Source of the DNA: Microvirga ossetica
GTDB lineage: Bacteria > Pseudomonadota > Alphaproteobacteria > Rhizobiales > Beijerinckiaceae
NCBI RefSeq assembly: GCF_002741015.1
Contig: NZ_CP016621.1
Span: forward strand, 1-64,000
Length of the DNA: 64,000 nt
Direction of reading: 5' to 3'
The notes below the pieces were generated by a model. That model did no database searches, was not told where the DNA came from, and was given only the letters and a program-made list of their open reading frames with translations. Of this stretch, positions 34,624-42,375 are shown in pieces; position 1 is the stretch's first letter; the number at the start of each line of letters is the position of its first letter. The position numbers were made by a program, and so were the translations under genes.

Positions 34624-34890
34624 TCGTGCATCCGCAACCCTTGAATCGCCAGCGGGAGCTCCCAATCTCTTGAATGGCCATTTGGCCCAGGTGTCCGAAC
34701 TGCGGGACGAGCCTACGATTTGATCCCGCTTATCATCTTTCGTTGCCGATAACGGTTTGCGCCATCGGACGCGCCCAACCGACCACCCGCCGGCTTTGCC
34801 GGGGATGTGTCGTGCTTGGGCGAAAGGACGCGTCGGCACGGCGGCTCCCGGCAGGGTCAATTTCAAACCCTGACTAACGAGCAAAAGCCT

Positions 34891-35082
34891 ATGAACTCCA
34901 ACAAGCCAGACCTCCTTCAACTCGCAATCGCCTTCATGACCTGCGAGGCCGTCGCGCTGATGGTCTCTCTCGCGCTCAATGCGGGAGATCACCCGTCACT
35001 GATGACCAGCCAGGCCTTCGGAGTCCTGATGATGATCGCCCTTGGCGGCAGCGCGGCACTCCTTCGGATCGTGAGGCAGTAA
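34891..35082 (+). CDS. Small two-span membrane protein, 63 aa
   Basis: ATG at 34891, weak ribosome site. Two hydrophobic helices: residues 8-28 (LQLAIAFMTCEAVALMVSLA) and 40-59 (AFGVLMMIALGGSAALLRIV), with a short polar loop. No family recognised. The 267 bases before it hold no convincing gene. Confidence 0.5.
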   Translation: MNSNKPDLLQLAIAFMTCEAVALMVSLALNAGDHPSLMTSQAFGVLMMIALGGSAALLRIVRQ

Positions 35083-35109
35083 CCGCCACGGACGACGCGG
35101 GCCGACCTC

Positions 35110-35147
35110 GGACTGGTTCCCGCCGCAATCCGGCCGGGAACCAGTCC
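35110..35147. terminator. Long-stem hairpin between converging genes
   Basis: GGACTGGTTCCC...GGGAACCAGTCC, a perfect 12-bp stem with further pairing inside the 14-base loop. It has no T-run on the plus strand. It lies between the plus-strand 34891 gene and the minus-strand 35182 gene. Confidence 0.6.
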
Positions 35148-35181
35148 TGACGCTCGAAGTGGCCCGTTTAGGAATATCCGC

Positions 35182-35739
35182 TCACGGATTCAGCCCCGCA
35201 CAGGCCAAAGTCGGGCCGGGATGGGGTAGAGACAACCCGGCGCGAGAACGATCCTCACAGGAACGGCGGCGGGTCGCCGTCGTCACCCTCATCGCTGCGC
35301 GGGGCAAGTCCCATGTCGCCCGCACCTGGCGAAGCGCGTCCTCCAGCGATGCGTCATCATCGTCGCCGGCCGCCCCGGCACTGTCGATCAGGTATTCCGG
35401 CAGCGTTTGTTGCGGACCCGGCCAGGGATTGGCCGCGTAGAACGCAACCATCTTCTCATACGTTTCGCGGACCCGCTGGCCCGCCGCTTTGCGCGTCTCT
35501 TCACGTCCGTTGGTCGTGAACGGACACCTGGGGCCGGGGAAGGTCGCGGTCACTGACCAGACCCACGTTCCCTTTTGGGGACCGTGCGGCTCTTGATGAA
35601 CGCCGCCGACGTAAATGTCCCACAACCCGTCGCCCTCGCAGTGCGGCCGATCCTCGTCGAATGCCGTGAGGCTGGTTTCGAGCCATGAACTATCGGGCCA
35701 TGCCTCGCTCGTTTTCATCCACCAGAAGCGCATCCGCAC
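35182..35739 (-). CDS. Hypothetical protein, 185 aa, possible C-terminal frameshift
   Basis: Start at 35739 without a clear ribosome site; MKTSEAWPDSSW (codon 8) is an alternative. The core (LWDIYVGGVHQEPHGPQKG, TWVWSVTATFPGPRCPF) looks like a small Trp-rich alpha/beta domain, followed by a helix (ETRKAAGQRVRETYEKMV). From about residue 145 the frame becomes Arg/Pro-rich and less protein-like, while another frame over about 35255-35315 gives GLAPRSDEGDDGDPPPFL-stop, a more natural end. An indel or sequencing error is possible. Not recognised. Confidence 0.55.
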   Translation of the reverse strand: MRMRFWWMKTSEAWPDSSWLETSLTAFDEDRPHCEGDGLWDIYVGGVHQEPHGPQKGTWVWSVTATFPGPRCPFTTNGREETRKAAGQRVRETYEKMVAFYAANPWPGPQQTLPEYLIDSAGAAGDDDDASLEDALRQVRATWDLPRAAMRVTTATRRRSCEDRSRAGLSLPHPGPTLACAGLNP

Positions 35740-35784
35740 ATCATAGGGCCGACGACGCGAAATGGCACGGCCGGAATGCGTCGT

Positions 35785-35930
35785 GGGACGCTCCTAATGG
35801 CCTCCCCGTAGTGTAAGGCGACCCATAGGGAATCCTTTATGAGTCACCACACGGTAGGAACAGCCGAAGATGCATGAAGACCCTGCGGGTCTAGGGAAAA
35901 GGAACACGCAGTGAGGGCAGGGGACCCCGG
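35785..35930 (-). repeat. Dispersed repeat, copy 2, with a conserved mini-frame
   Basis: Matches copy 1 at 20249: GGGACGCTCC, CGACCCATAG, CCTTTATGAGTCACC, ACACGGTA, hairpin GACCCTGCGGGTC and the purine block GGGAAAAGGAAC. On the minus strand it contains AAAGGATTCCCT-ATG and a ten-codon frame MGRLTLRGGH. It takes up much of the 368-base space before the recombinase-like gene. Confidence 0.75.
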
Positions 35931-35985
35931 CAGCCCGTTGTGCCACGCCGACCTGTCCGGATCCATTGGTTCCTTCAAAAAGAGT

Positions 35986-36023
35986 GAGTGGGTTTTTCGT
36001 AAAAGCCACTCGGTCGTTTTTAG
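35986..36023 (+). terminator. Hairpin followed by a T-run
   Basis: GAGTGG-G-TTTT-TCGT-AAAA-G-CCACTC stem, then GGTCGTTTTT. There is no clear plus-strand gene just upstream, so it may end a small RNA or belong to decayed DNA. Confidence 0.4.
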
Positions 36024-36107
36024 GCGAAGTTGAACGCAAGCGTCCGTGGCGAGGGCGCACGAAGTCCCGCCTTGGAGCCACAAGCCGCCGTTTAGGAAGG
36101 GGAGGTG

Positions 36108-36770
36108 TCAGCCCTGTTCGGGGAGGCCGTCGAAGAGCGACCCGATGGCCCTCGTCTGTGCCGCGAAATCGGCCTCCAGGAGCCGCTGGGTGCTTTCAAG
36201 GGAGCGATGCCCCGCCAGCGTCTGCACGTCTCTGGGTGAGCCGCCGACGCGTCGCATCTCGCGGCCGACACGGACAATGAAGGTACGCCGTGCGTCCCTG
36301 CCGCCGTCCATGTTCACCTTCGCCCTGTCGGCCAGCTTCCAAAGGACGTAGCCGATCGAGGTCGGCCGCATCTCCTGGAAGACCTGCAAGCCCTGGAGCT
36401 CGTCGGGATCGCCCTCCAGTCCGCGCTCGCTGACGATCAGCGGGTCATGCGCCGTTCCCGGGAAGCTTGCGAGGCAGTCGATGATGGCCTTGCGGAGCCG
36501 GCCGTTGCGGGCGAGGGGAATCCTGCGCTGGGTGAGCCGCTTGCCCTGCTTGCCCGCAAGCGAGATGTGGTCGCCCACCAGCCCGTCATCGATCTGTACG
36601 GAGTATCGCTTGAGCCAGGCGATCTCCTTCGGCGTGAGGCCCGCGTCCGTTGCTAGCAGGACGATGGCGCGGTTGCGGGCAGGGTAGCGCGTATCGGCGC
36701 AAGCCGCCAGCAGCCGCGAGATTTGCCGCTCTGACAGCATTCCCTCGATCGCCCAATACTCCGACACCAT
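36108..36770 (-). CDS. Tyrosine recombinase-like protein with missing catalytic residues
   Basis: At 220 residues it covers the C-terminal catalytic fold of tyrosine recombinases: LLATDAGLTPKEIAWLKR (normally ...TGLRISEL), GRDARRTFIVRVGRE (normally HxLRHTF), and LAGHRSLESTQRLLE (normally LGHxxxxTTxxY). Only parts of the active set remain: the GH box is kept, while the first Arg and the nucleophile Tyr are not seen at their usual places (LL replaces IY). Either the enzyme is dead or the Tyr has moved. It might still bind DNA. GGAGGCGC precedes the start. Confidence 0.7.
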   Translation of the reverse strand: MVSEYWAIEGMLSERQISRLLAACADTRYPARNRAIVLLATDAGLTPKEIAWLKRYSVQIDDGLVGDHISLAGKQGKRLTQRRIPLARNGRLRKAIIDCLASFPGTAHDPLIVSERGLEGDPDELQGLQVFQEMRPTSIGYVLWKLADRAKVNMDGGRDARRTFIVRVGREMRRVGGSPRDVQTLAGHRSLESTQRLLEADFAAQTRAIGSLFDGLPEQG

Positions 36771-36997
36771 GCGCCTCCGTTACAAGAGTTTGGCAGACTA
36801 CCAGCCGTTGCGGCACTGTCCCAGCGGCCCGGTCCATTCTTCTTTCCTTTTCCCCAGCCGCGGCTGTCGTAGTCTTCTGGTCGGGCGTAACACGAGGCGG
36901 TGATGCAGATAGCTGTTGGGTTTCTCGCGAGACTGAATGTTAGTTTCCTGGGCTTCCAGTATGGATTATCGGCTCACATCCCGTTGGCAATGGCCCC

Positions 36998-37192
36998 TCA
37001 GGATTGGATTGCCGCCTTCAGCGGTTCAGGATCGAGGATCGCCACAACCCGCTTCAGGTTATAGGCGAGCAGGTGCAGGCTCATTTCCGTGCTGACCCGC
37101 TTGAGGGCGCGGGTCAGGCTGTGCGTGGCCCGATGGGCTTTCACAAGCTGACAAAAATTAGTGGGTCTTCGCGCTCCAATCGGGGACGCCAT
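36998..37192 (-). pseudogene. Transposase C-terminal remnant
   Basis: The last 38 codons (RALKRVSTEMSLHLLAYNL then KRVVAILD) match the typical end of IS1182/IS5-type DDE transposases. The first 20 codons of the open frame do not fit and no other part of the transposase or its inverted repeats is seen. The flanks 36771-36997 and 37193-37401 hold no gene, apart from a purine-block repeat near 36835-36865 (minus strand). It marks an old insertion. Confidence 0.7.
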
Positions 37193-37401
37193 TCATCTAC
37201 TCCTTAAACTGATCGAACGCCGAGCCACCTTCTGCGGAGTTCTCGAATGGAGACTTACTCCAAATGGTCATCTTCGCTGTGACGAGCTTGGGCTCTGGGC
37301 GATGAACTAAGCATTAGTTGCCGTTGTAAGGGCGTTCTGATCGTCGATAAGATGCCACGCGCACTGGCTGGGGAAGGCGCAGTATCATCGGAGATCCGGC
37401 G

Positions 37402-40083
37402 ATGATGTTACGAACGCTTGTGGCAGCCGTATTTGCGATTGGCGCCATTGCCCCTGCTCTTGGCCAGCAAGGATCTGCGAAATACGTCCAGTGCATGGAG
37501 GCCGACTGGCAGAGGGGATACTGCGAGCGCATCTCCCCTGGCCCCCTCGATTTTCTGTTCGGTCCCTCGCTATGCAATCAATCCGACATGCTGGCTGGAC
37601 GCTGCATGAGAAGGGCCGACATCAAATCACGGCCGCTTACGTGCAAGGAGTTGGTGGAATTTGGGATCGGAGAACTATCGGACTGCACGCCACCCCCTGC
37701 CAAAAGGAAGGAGGCGTCCAGCAGCGGCGGGGACAAGGGACGGAAGGGCACTCCTCAGAAGGTGACTCAGAGCAAGTCGATGAAACCCGTTGCGGAAGCC
37801 CAGAACAGTGCAGCCAAACCCGCCACGCAAGGCACTCCACCGAACAAGGACACGAACTCGCTCATCAACTCCGTGGGCTTTATCGTGGCACTCTCCGAAC
37901 ACCCAGCGGTCTACAATGCGCCAAGCTGCGCGGCCGTTCTCATATCACCCAAGCATGTGCTCGCGAATGACACCTGCATGGGGAGACGGGAGATTTATGG
38001 GCCGAAACCAGAGCAGTTCATGATAGGCCATATTCCGGGCAACCACTTGTGGATCAAGTCCGCGTCCGTTTACCCGGTTCCGATGGATCCGATCGAGGCT
38101 CAAGGTCGTTGGGCGCTCTTCACGGTTTCTGGAGACCCCACGCAACACTACAGGCCCGTGAGGATAGCCAGGAACCCGCCCAAACCCGGTGAGGAGATAG
38201 TCGTCGTAAATCTCTTTGGCGCGGGACCCAATCCTGAGGAATGGAAGTGCCACGTCGGGTACATGGAGGTCGGCAAGGGCGCCATCATCTACACATGCCC
38301 CCGGGGCCGCAACGACCAAGGCCGTAACACGAAAGGCGGCTTTCTGTTTAACACCTCCAACGAACTCGTTGCATTGCAGATACCACGAAGCAACGTTCCA
38401 CCTCTCGACGACACCGATTATTGGCCGGAAGACTACAACTCCGCCATCCTGATGACGGAGTTGACAGCGAAGAGTCCAGTTCTTGCCTCCATTGCCCGCT
38501 CCGGGGATGGTTTCGCTGGGCTGGGACCTGCCGGGAAGATTGTTGGCTGCTTCACGGACGGCGTGGCAGGCAACAAGACGATGACGATCACCCAGATGTA
38601 CGACTGCTCGGGCTTTTGGGTGACCCCGCGAGCTCTCCTCACGTGCAGTCTCGGCGAGATGTGCCCCGCGTTGCCCGACACCGTCGAAGGCAGGGCCACG
38701 CTCGATGCGACGCTCGCGGCGGCTGACCTGAGCCGTGGAAGTCTGCTAATGCTCCGAGACCGGGACATTCCCCGTGCGCCGAACGAAACCACCATCACTA
38801 GGTGTAAAGAGACGACGGGGTCGGAGCAGAGCTTCCAGACTTGCGTCGCGAACGATATGAGCAAGACGTTCGATGCCGTGCGCGAATGCTTCATGAGGAT
38901 AACGGCGGGTGAAAGGACGGCATGCCTTACGGCGCAGGTGAAGGACAAGGGACTGGATAACCTGATCGGCTGCATGGGCGGCGGCACCCCGTCACTCAGC
39001 AAGATGCTCCTGTGCGCCCGGTCAAAGAACGAGATCGCTTCGGCCGAATCCATTCGGAACTGCGTTGCGACTGCGCAGTCTTCCGCGGCGGGCATCGACT
39101 GCCTCAAGGACAGCTTGTCCGGTCCGCAGGTCGGGGCGGCCCGGTGCATGACCGAGAAGGTCTATGATCCGCTCGAATGCCTGTCCATAATCTCCCCCGA
39201 CGCGGCGAAAGCGGGCTCCGTGGCCAAGTGCCTCGGTACCGTTCGCGACAGGACGGAGACCCTCCAATGCCTTTCGGAGTACTTTCCGGGCGAGGGTGCT
39301 AAGATCGCGGGTTGCCTTTCCAATCTGGACCCCGTCGGGAAGGCGATCTGCATTGCGGGGGACACGCCCGAGGTCAGGGCTGCCCAGCATGCCTACAAGT
39401 GCATTTCAATGGGGCGGGATGCGAGTTCCGCGATCGAGAACTGCACCGATGGACTATTGGACGACAAGTCGAGGCGGGCCCTGGGCTGCGTTTCGCGGTC
39501 GAACGGGGATCGGTCGAAGATAGCAGAGTGCGCGGTTGGAGCGGTGCTTCCCCCTGAGGCCGCACGGCTCGTTGGATGCGTAACGAGCAGCCAGGGCCCG
39601 ACGGACTTCGCATTGTGCGCCGTGGCCCCAGCGATGAACGAAGAGTGGAGGACGGCTGCCGAGTGCGCTGCCAGCACGGGCGGCGAACCGATCTCGTTCG
39701 TCGGTTGCACGGCCGGACGCCTGACCCTGCGCGAACTGACGAAATGCTTCAAGGGCAAGATCGGGGAGGACTGCTTTGGACCGAACAACACGATCGTCGT
39801 CACGTTGAGGAATGCCTATAACGACATCACGCAGGGACCAGGCGAGAACAACGAAGTAGTAAAAGCCCTTCGGGCGATTGCCGATCTTACCGGCGGCGAC
39901 AATTCCGTCATCAACAATCCCGGCCAAATCTGGGGCGGCGACAACTCGGTCTTCAACAATCCCGGCCAAATCTGGGGCGGCGACAACTCGGTCTTCAACA
40001 ACCCAGGTCAGATTTTCGGAGGGAAGAACTCGGTCTTCAACGATGTGGGGCAGTTTTTCGGGCGAGGTGGATGGCGTTGGTGA
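37402..40083 (+). CDS. Large exported protein with decayed trypsin-like domain and Cys repeats, 893 aa
   Basis: Signal peptide MMLRTLVAAVFAIGAIAPALG, cleavage near residue 22. Residues 150-345 follow the trypsin fold (CAAVLISPKHVLANDTCM, WALFTVSGDPTQHYRPV, NTKGGFLFNTSNELVAL), but the expected His of AAHC and Ser of GDSGGP are replaced (ANDTC; NTKGG), so it should be inactive as a protease. Residues 440-790 contain about ten units with two Cys each, spaced 12-20 residues (GCLSNLDPVGKAICIAG; GCVSRSNGDRSKIAECAVG). The end has four 14-residue repeats and finishes GRGGWRW. It may be a binding or surface protein. No neighbour suggests a pathway. Confidence 0.8.
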   Translation: MMLRTLVAAVFAIGAIAPALGQQGSAKYVQCMEADWQRGYCERISPGPLDFLFGPSLCNQSDMLAGRCMRRADIKSRPLTCKELVEFGIGELSDCTPPPAKRKEASSSGGDKGRKGTPQKVTQSKSMKPVAEAQNSAAKPATQGTPPNKDTNSLINSVGFIVALSEHPAVYNAPSCAAVLISPKHVLANDTCMGRREIYGPKPEQFMIGHIPGNHLWIKSASVYPVPMDPIEAQGRWALFTVSGDPTQHYRPVRIARNPPKPGEEIVVVNLFGAGPNPEEWKCHVGYMEVGKGAIIYTCPRGRNDQGRNTKGGFLFNTSNELVALQIPRSNVPPLDDTDYWPEDYNSAILMTELTAKSPVLASIARSGDGFAGLGPAGKIVGCFTDGVAGNKTMTITQMYDCSGFWVTPRALLTCSLGEMCPALPDTVEGRATLDATLAAADLSRGSLLMLRDRDIPRAPNETTITRCKETTGSEQSFQTCVANDMSKTFDAVRECFMRITAGERTACLTAQVKDKGLDNLIGCMGGGTPSLSKMLLCARSKNEIASAESIRNCVATAQSSAAGIDCLKDSLSGPQVGAARCMTEKVYDPLECLSIISPDAAKAGSVAKCLGTVRDRTETLQCLSEYFPGEGAKIAGCLSNLDPVGKAICIAGDTPEVRAAQHAYKCISMGRDASSAIENCTDGLLDDKSRRALGCVSRSNGDRSKIAECAVGAVLPPEAARLVGCVTSSQGPTDFALCAVAPAMNEEWRTAAECAASTGGEPISFVGCTAGRLTLRELTKCFKGKIGEDCFGPNNTIVVTLRNAYNDITQGPGENNEVVKALRAIADLTGGDNSVINNPGQIWGGDNSVFNNPGQIWGGDNSVFNNPGQIFGGKNSVFNDVGQFFGRGGWRW
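39892..40059 (+). repeat. Four tandem 42-bp repeats
   Basis: Encode GGDNSVFNNPGQIW with slight change per copy; copies 2 and 3 are nearly identical in DNA, so they arose recently. Located at the 3' end of the exported protein gene. Confidence 0.92.
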
Positions 40084-40152
40084 TATTCACCTAGACATCC
40101 TATCAGCCGAAGCGATCCCAGAAACGCTGCCTGACCTCAGCCCGGCAGCATC

Positions 40153-40710
40153 ATGCCGCTGTTCTGGAAGCTGTCTCTGGTCATCGTCCTGCTCGCTCTC
40201 CTCGTCGGCCTGTTCATCCCGATGGGATGGGGCACCCTCGGGGCCGGCCGCGGGGCTGCGCAACTCGGTGCAGATCGTGCACTCGGTGGCCGGCGAGGTG
40301 GTCGACGTGCCCCTCGTGGCGAGCACGCCGATTAAGGAAGGCGAAGTCCTGTTCTGCATCGATCCGACCATCTCCTAGGCCAAGTCCTGGCGATCAAGGC
40401 CCAGCTCATGCTCGCTGAACTGCGCCTCGGCCAGCTCTCCGAACTGCAATGCCGCGACACTGAGCTTGCATTCGACGTGCAGGAGCGTGAATTCGAGGTC
40501 GAGCACCTGTGGGCACAGATCGATGCCGCCGAGCGCAAGCTCGACTGAACCACCGTGCGGGCTCCGGCCAACGGCTACGTGACCAAACCGGCACTCCGCA
40601 CGCGCGTCGCCGCCCAGTCTCCGGTGAGGGCCTTCATCGATACGTCGGAGACTATCCTTCGCGCGGAGATCCCGCGGATCCAGGCTAGTTACGGGAACTG
40701 GTGCGGCTAG
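40153..40710 (+). pseudogene. HlyD-family membrane fusion protein, decayed
   Basis: Pieces in different frames reconstruct an HlyD/EmrA-type protein: MPLFWKLSLVIVLLALLVGL (membrane anchor, frame of 40153), then after a frameshift near 40250 NSVQIVHSVAGEVVDVPLVA and PIKEGEVLFCID, a TAG at 40377-40379, then VLAIKAQLMLAELRLGQLSE, AQIDAAERKLD, a TGA near 40546, and TTVRAPANGYVTKPALRTRV, the classical end motif. At least one frameshift and two stops make it nonfunctional. Confidence 0.82.
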
Positions 40711-40732
40711 CCGGCGAGCCGATGCCCTCCGG

Positions 40733-40900
40733 TCAATGCTTAACCGCTCGCTCTCCATCGGCTTGTGCCATGGCTGCCGCGATCGCTTCACGTTCGGCCT
40801 TGGTGCGGCGTGTCGGTGGTTTTGCGATTGCATCGGCCACAAAAGCCTTCCAGGCATCAGATCCCGGTTGCGGCATTTTAGGAGCCTTCCGGACAGCCAT
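40733..40900 (-). CDS. Small protein sharing a domain with the 8574 product, 55 aa
   Basis: Start at 40900 (MAVRKAPKMPQPG) with AAGGAGGAATCAACT upstream. Residues 14-46 (SDAWKAFVADAIAKPPTRRT, then KAEREAIAAAMAQA) align with residues 255-287 of the 8574 product (SDDWKTMVADAVAKSLGRRT, then DEEKEAIKLAMQDA) at over half identity. It is thus a free-standing version of that helical domain, without tail. Function unknown; a protein-interaction piece is possible. Confidence 0.7.
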   Translation of the reverse strand: MAVRKAPKMPQPGSDAWKAFVADAIAKPPTRRTKAEREAIAAAMAQADGERAVKH

Positions 40901-41008
40901 AGTTGATTCCTCCTTGTTCTGTTTCGGGGCCCAAGAATGGTACCCAGACATCACCCCATATACGTATTGTTACGATGATACTATTAGCTTCGGAGACTAA
41001 CATTCGGA

Positions 41009-41036
41009 TTGCAACGTGGACATGTATTTTTATAAT
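41009..41036 (+). promoter_or_regulatory. Candidate promoter upstream of the ssp cassette
   Basis: TTGCAA, 16-base spacer, TATAAT, in the AT-rich space between the small 40733 gene and sspA. That space (40901-41262) holds no gene. An 11-bp tandem repeat GAAAATTTGTT/GAAAATTTGTC lies at 41169-41190, nearer the start codon, and may be an operator. Confidence 0.45.
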
Positions 41037-41168
41037 ATAGCATTAAAAAACGGGCTTCTGTTATGTTTTGTACTATGTACCTGACTGCGGCCGGCAGGAC
41101 GATCTATCCCTCATCCACAGATGGCGTTATCCAACAATCAATCTGGGTTCCTGCTAACTTGCCGCAGA

Positions 41169-41190
41169 GAAAATTTGTTGAAAATTTGTC
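41169..41190 (+). repeat. 11-bp tandem repeat before sspA
   Basis: GAAAATTTGTT followed directly by GAAAATTTGTC, 73 bases before the sspA ATG. Position suits binding of a regulator, but none is encoded alongside. Confidence 0.6.
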
Positions 41191-41262
41191 ATCTAAAGCG
41201 GAATGAGAAACGTACAATTAAGAATGGCTGTGTTTCCATCATAGCTAGGGGCTTCACAACTA

Positions 41263-42375
41263 ATGATCTATCTTGACGCGAACGCCACCACGGCGGCCTC
41301 GGAGGAGGTGCGGCGTGCCGTTCTTGCTGCAATGCAGGACGGATTCGGCAATCCGTCAAGCGTTCATATCCGCGGCACCAATGCACGCCAAACTATCACG
41401 AACGCACGTGACGAGGTCTGCCTCCTGATCCGTGGAGCACTTCCTGAGGGAGTGACCCTCACCTCCGGGGGCACTGAAGCTAACAATATTGTCCTCCGCG
41501 GCATTCCTGAAGCTATCATTGTCACGACGAGCGTCGAGCACCCATCTGTCCTTCGTCCCGCCGAGGCCGCGGCCGAGCATCGGGTGGTACCCGTGTTGGT
41601 CGACGGCAGGGCTGATCCCCAGGCCATAGCCGAAGCACTTCCTGCTTCGGGTGATGTGATCGTCAGTGTTCAGTGGGCCAATAGCGAGACTGGTGTGATC
41701 CAGCCTGTCGAGGACATTGTCACTACCGTGCGCTCGCGCCGCCCCGATGTATTCGTCCACATCGACGCCGCGCAGGCCATTGGGCGTATTCCCGTCCACA
41801 TGGACGGTATCGACGCGCTGACTTTCTCCGGCCACAAGCTCCATGCCCCGCAAGGTACAGGGGCTTTAGTGCTCGGTGACCCCGAAGAGACCCGCCTCAA
41901 GGCTCAGATCCTTGGCGGCGGTCAGGAGGGTGGCCGCCGCTCTGGGACCCAGAATGTACCTGGCGCGGTCGGACTGGGTGTCGCCTTTAGGGAGAGGGCC
42001 AAGGCCTTCGACGAGGCGACGGGGGCTTTGCGGGCTATGCGAGATGCCTTTGAGGCGGCTGTGCTCAGTGCCGTCCCAGGCATGCGGGTCAATGGAGGTA
42101 GCAGCCCGCGCGTGCCGAACACCTCCAACATTCTCTTTCCGGGCATCGACGCGATGGCACTCGTTGCACTGCTCGACCAACGGGACATTGCCTGTTCTGT
42201 CGGGGCCGCCTGCTCGAGCGGCCGACCCGAGCCGTCGCATGTGCTCTTGGCAATGGGGCTCTCTGAGGACGACGCCTATTCGAGTGTGCGCTTCTCGTTC
42301 TCCGTTATGAACACAATGGATGAGGCGCTTAGTGCGGCCGACATCATCGCAGAAACTGTAGGAAAGATGAGATGA
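41263..42375 (+). CDS. sspA: Cysteine desulfurase of the phosphorothioation system
   Basis: A 370-residue PLP enzyme of the IscS/NifS/DndA type that takes sulfur from cysteine as persulfide for DNA sulfur modification. Seen: MIYLDANATTAASEEV start, TSGGTEANN cofactor pocket, the PLP lysine in TFSGHKLHAPQGTG near residue 193, and the persulfide Cys loop CSVGAACSSGRPEPSHVL near 313-330. Its stop overlaps the sspB start (ATGA). Because it heads the sspBCD genes, it is dedicated to this system rather than Fe-S assembly. Confidence 0.93.
   Translation: MIYLDANATTAASEEVRRAVLAAMQDGFGNPSSVHIRGTNARQTITNARDEVCLLIRGALPEGVTLTSGGTEANNIVLRGIPEAIIVTTSVEHPSVLRPAEAAAEHRVVPVLVDGRADPQAIAEALPASGDVIVSVQWANSETGVIQPVEDIVTTVRSRRPDVFVHIDAAQAIGRIPVHMDGIDALTFSGHKLHAPQGTGALVLGDPEETRLKAQILGGGQEGGRRSGTQNVPGAVGLGVAFRERAKAFDEATGALRAMRDAFEAAVLSAVPGMRVNGGSSPRVPNTSNILFPGIDAMALVALLDQRDIACSVGAACSSGRPEPSHVLLAMGLSEDDAYSSVRFSFSVMNTMDEALSAADIIAETVGKMR

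Noticed and set aside
34674..34877. 67-codon frame starting MAIWPRCPNCG with a possible zinc ribbon
   Set aside because: No ribosome site at a usable distance, only one good CxxC, and the rest of the frame is Arg/Ala-rich filler typical of GC-rich non-coding frames.
33661..34992. 443-codon minus-strand frame opposite the HIRAN gene
   Set aside because: The HIRAN domain in the plus frame is unmistakable; the minus frame shows no domain and ends in low-complexity residues.
41263..42375. Reading the cysteine desulfurase as a housekeeping IscS/NifS
   Set aside because: No IscU, IscA or Fe-S genes are near, and it overlaps the DUF4007 gene in an sspABCD order.
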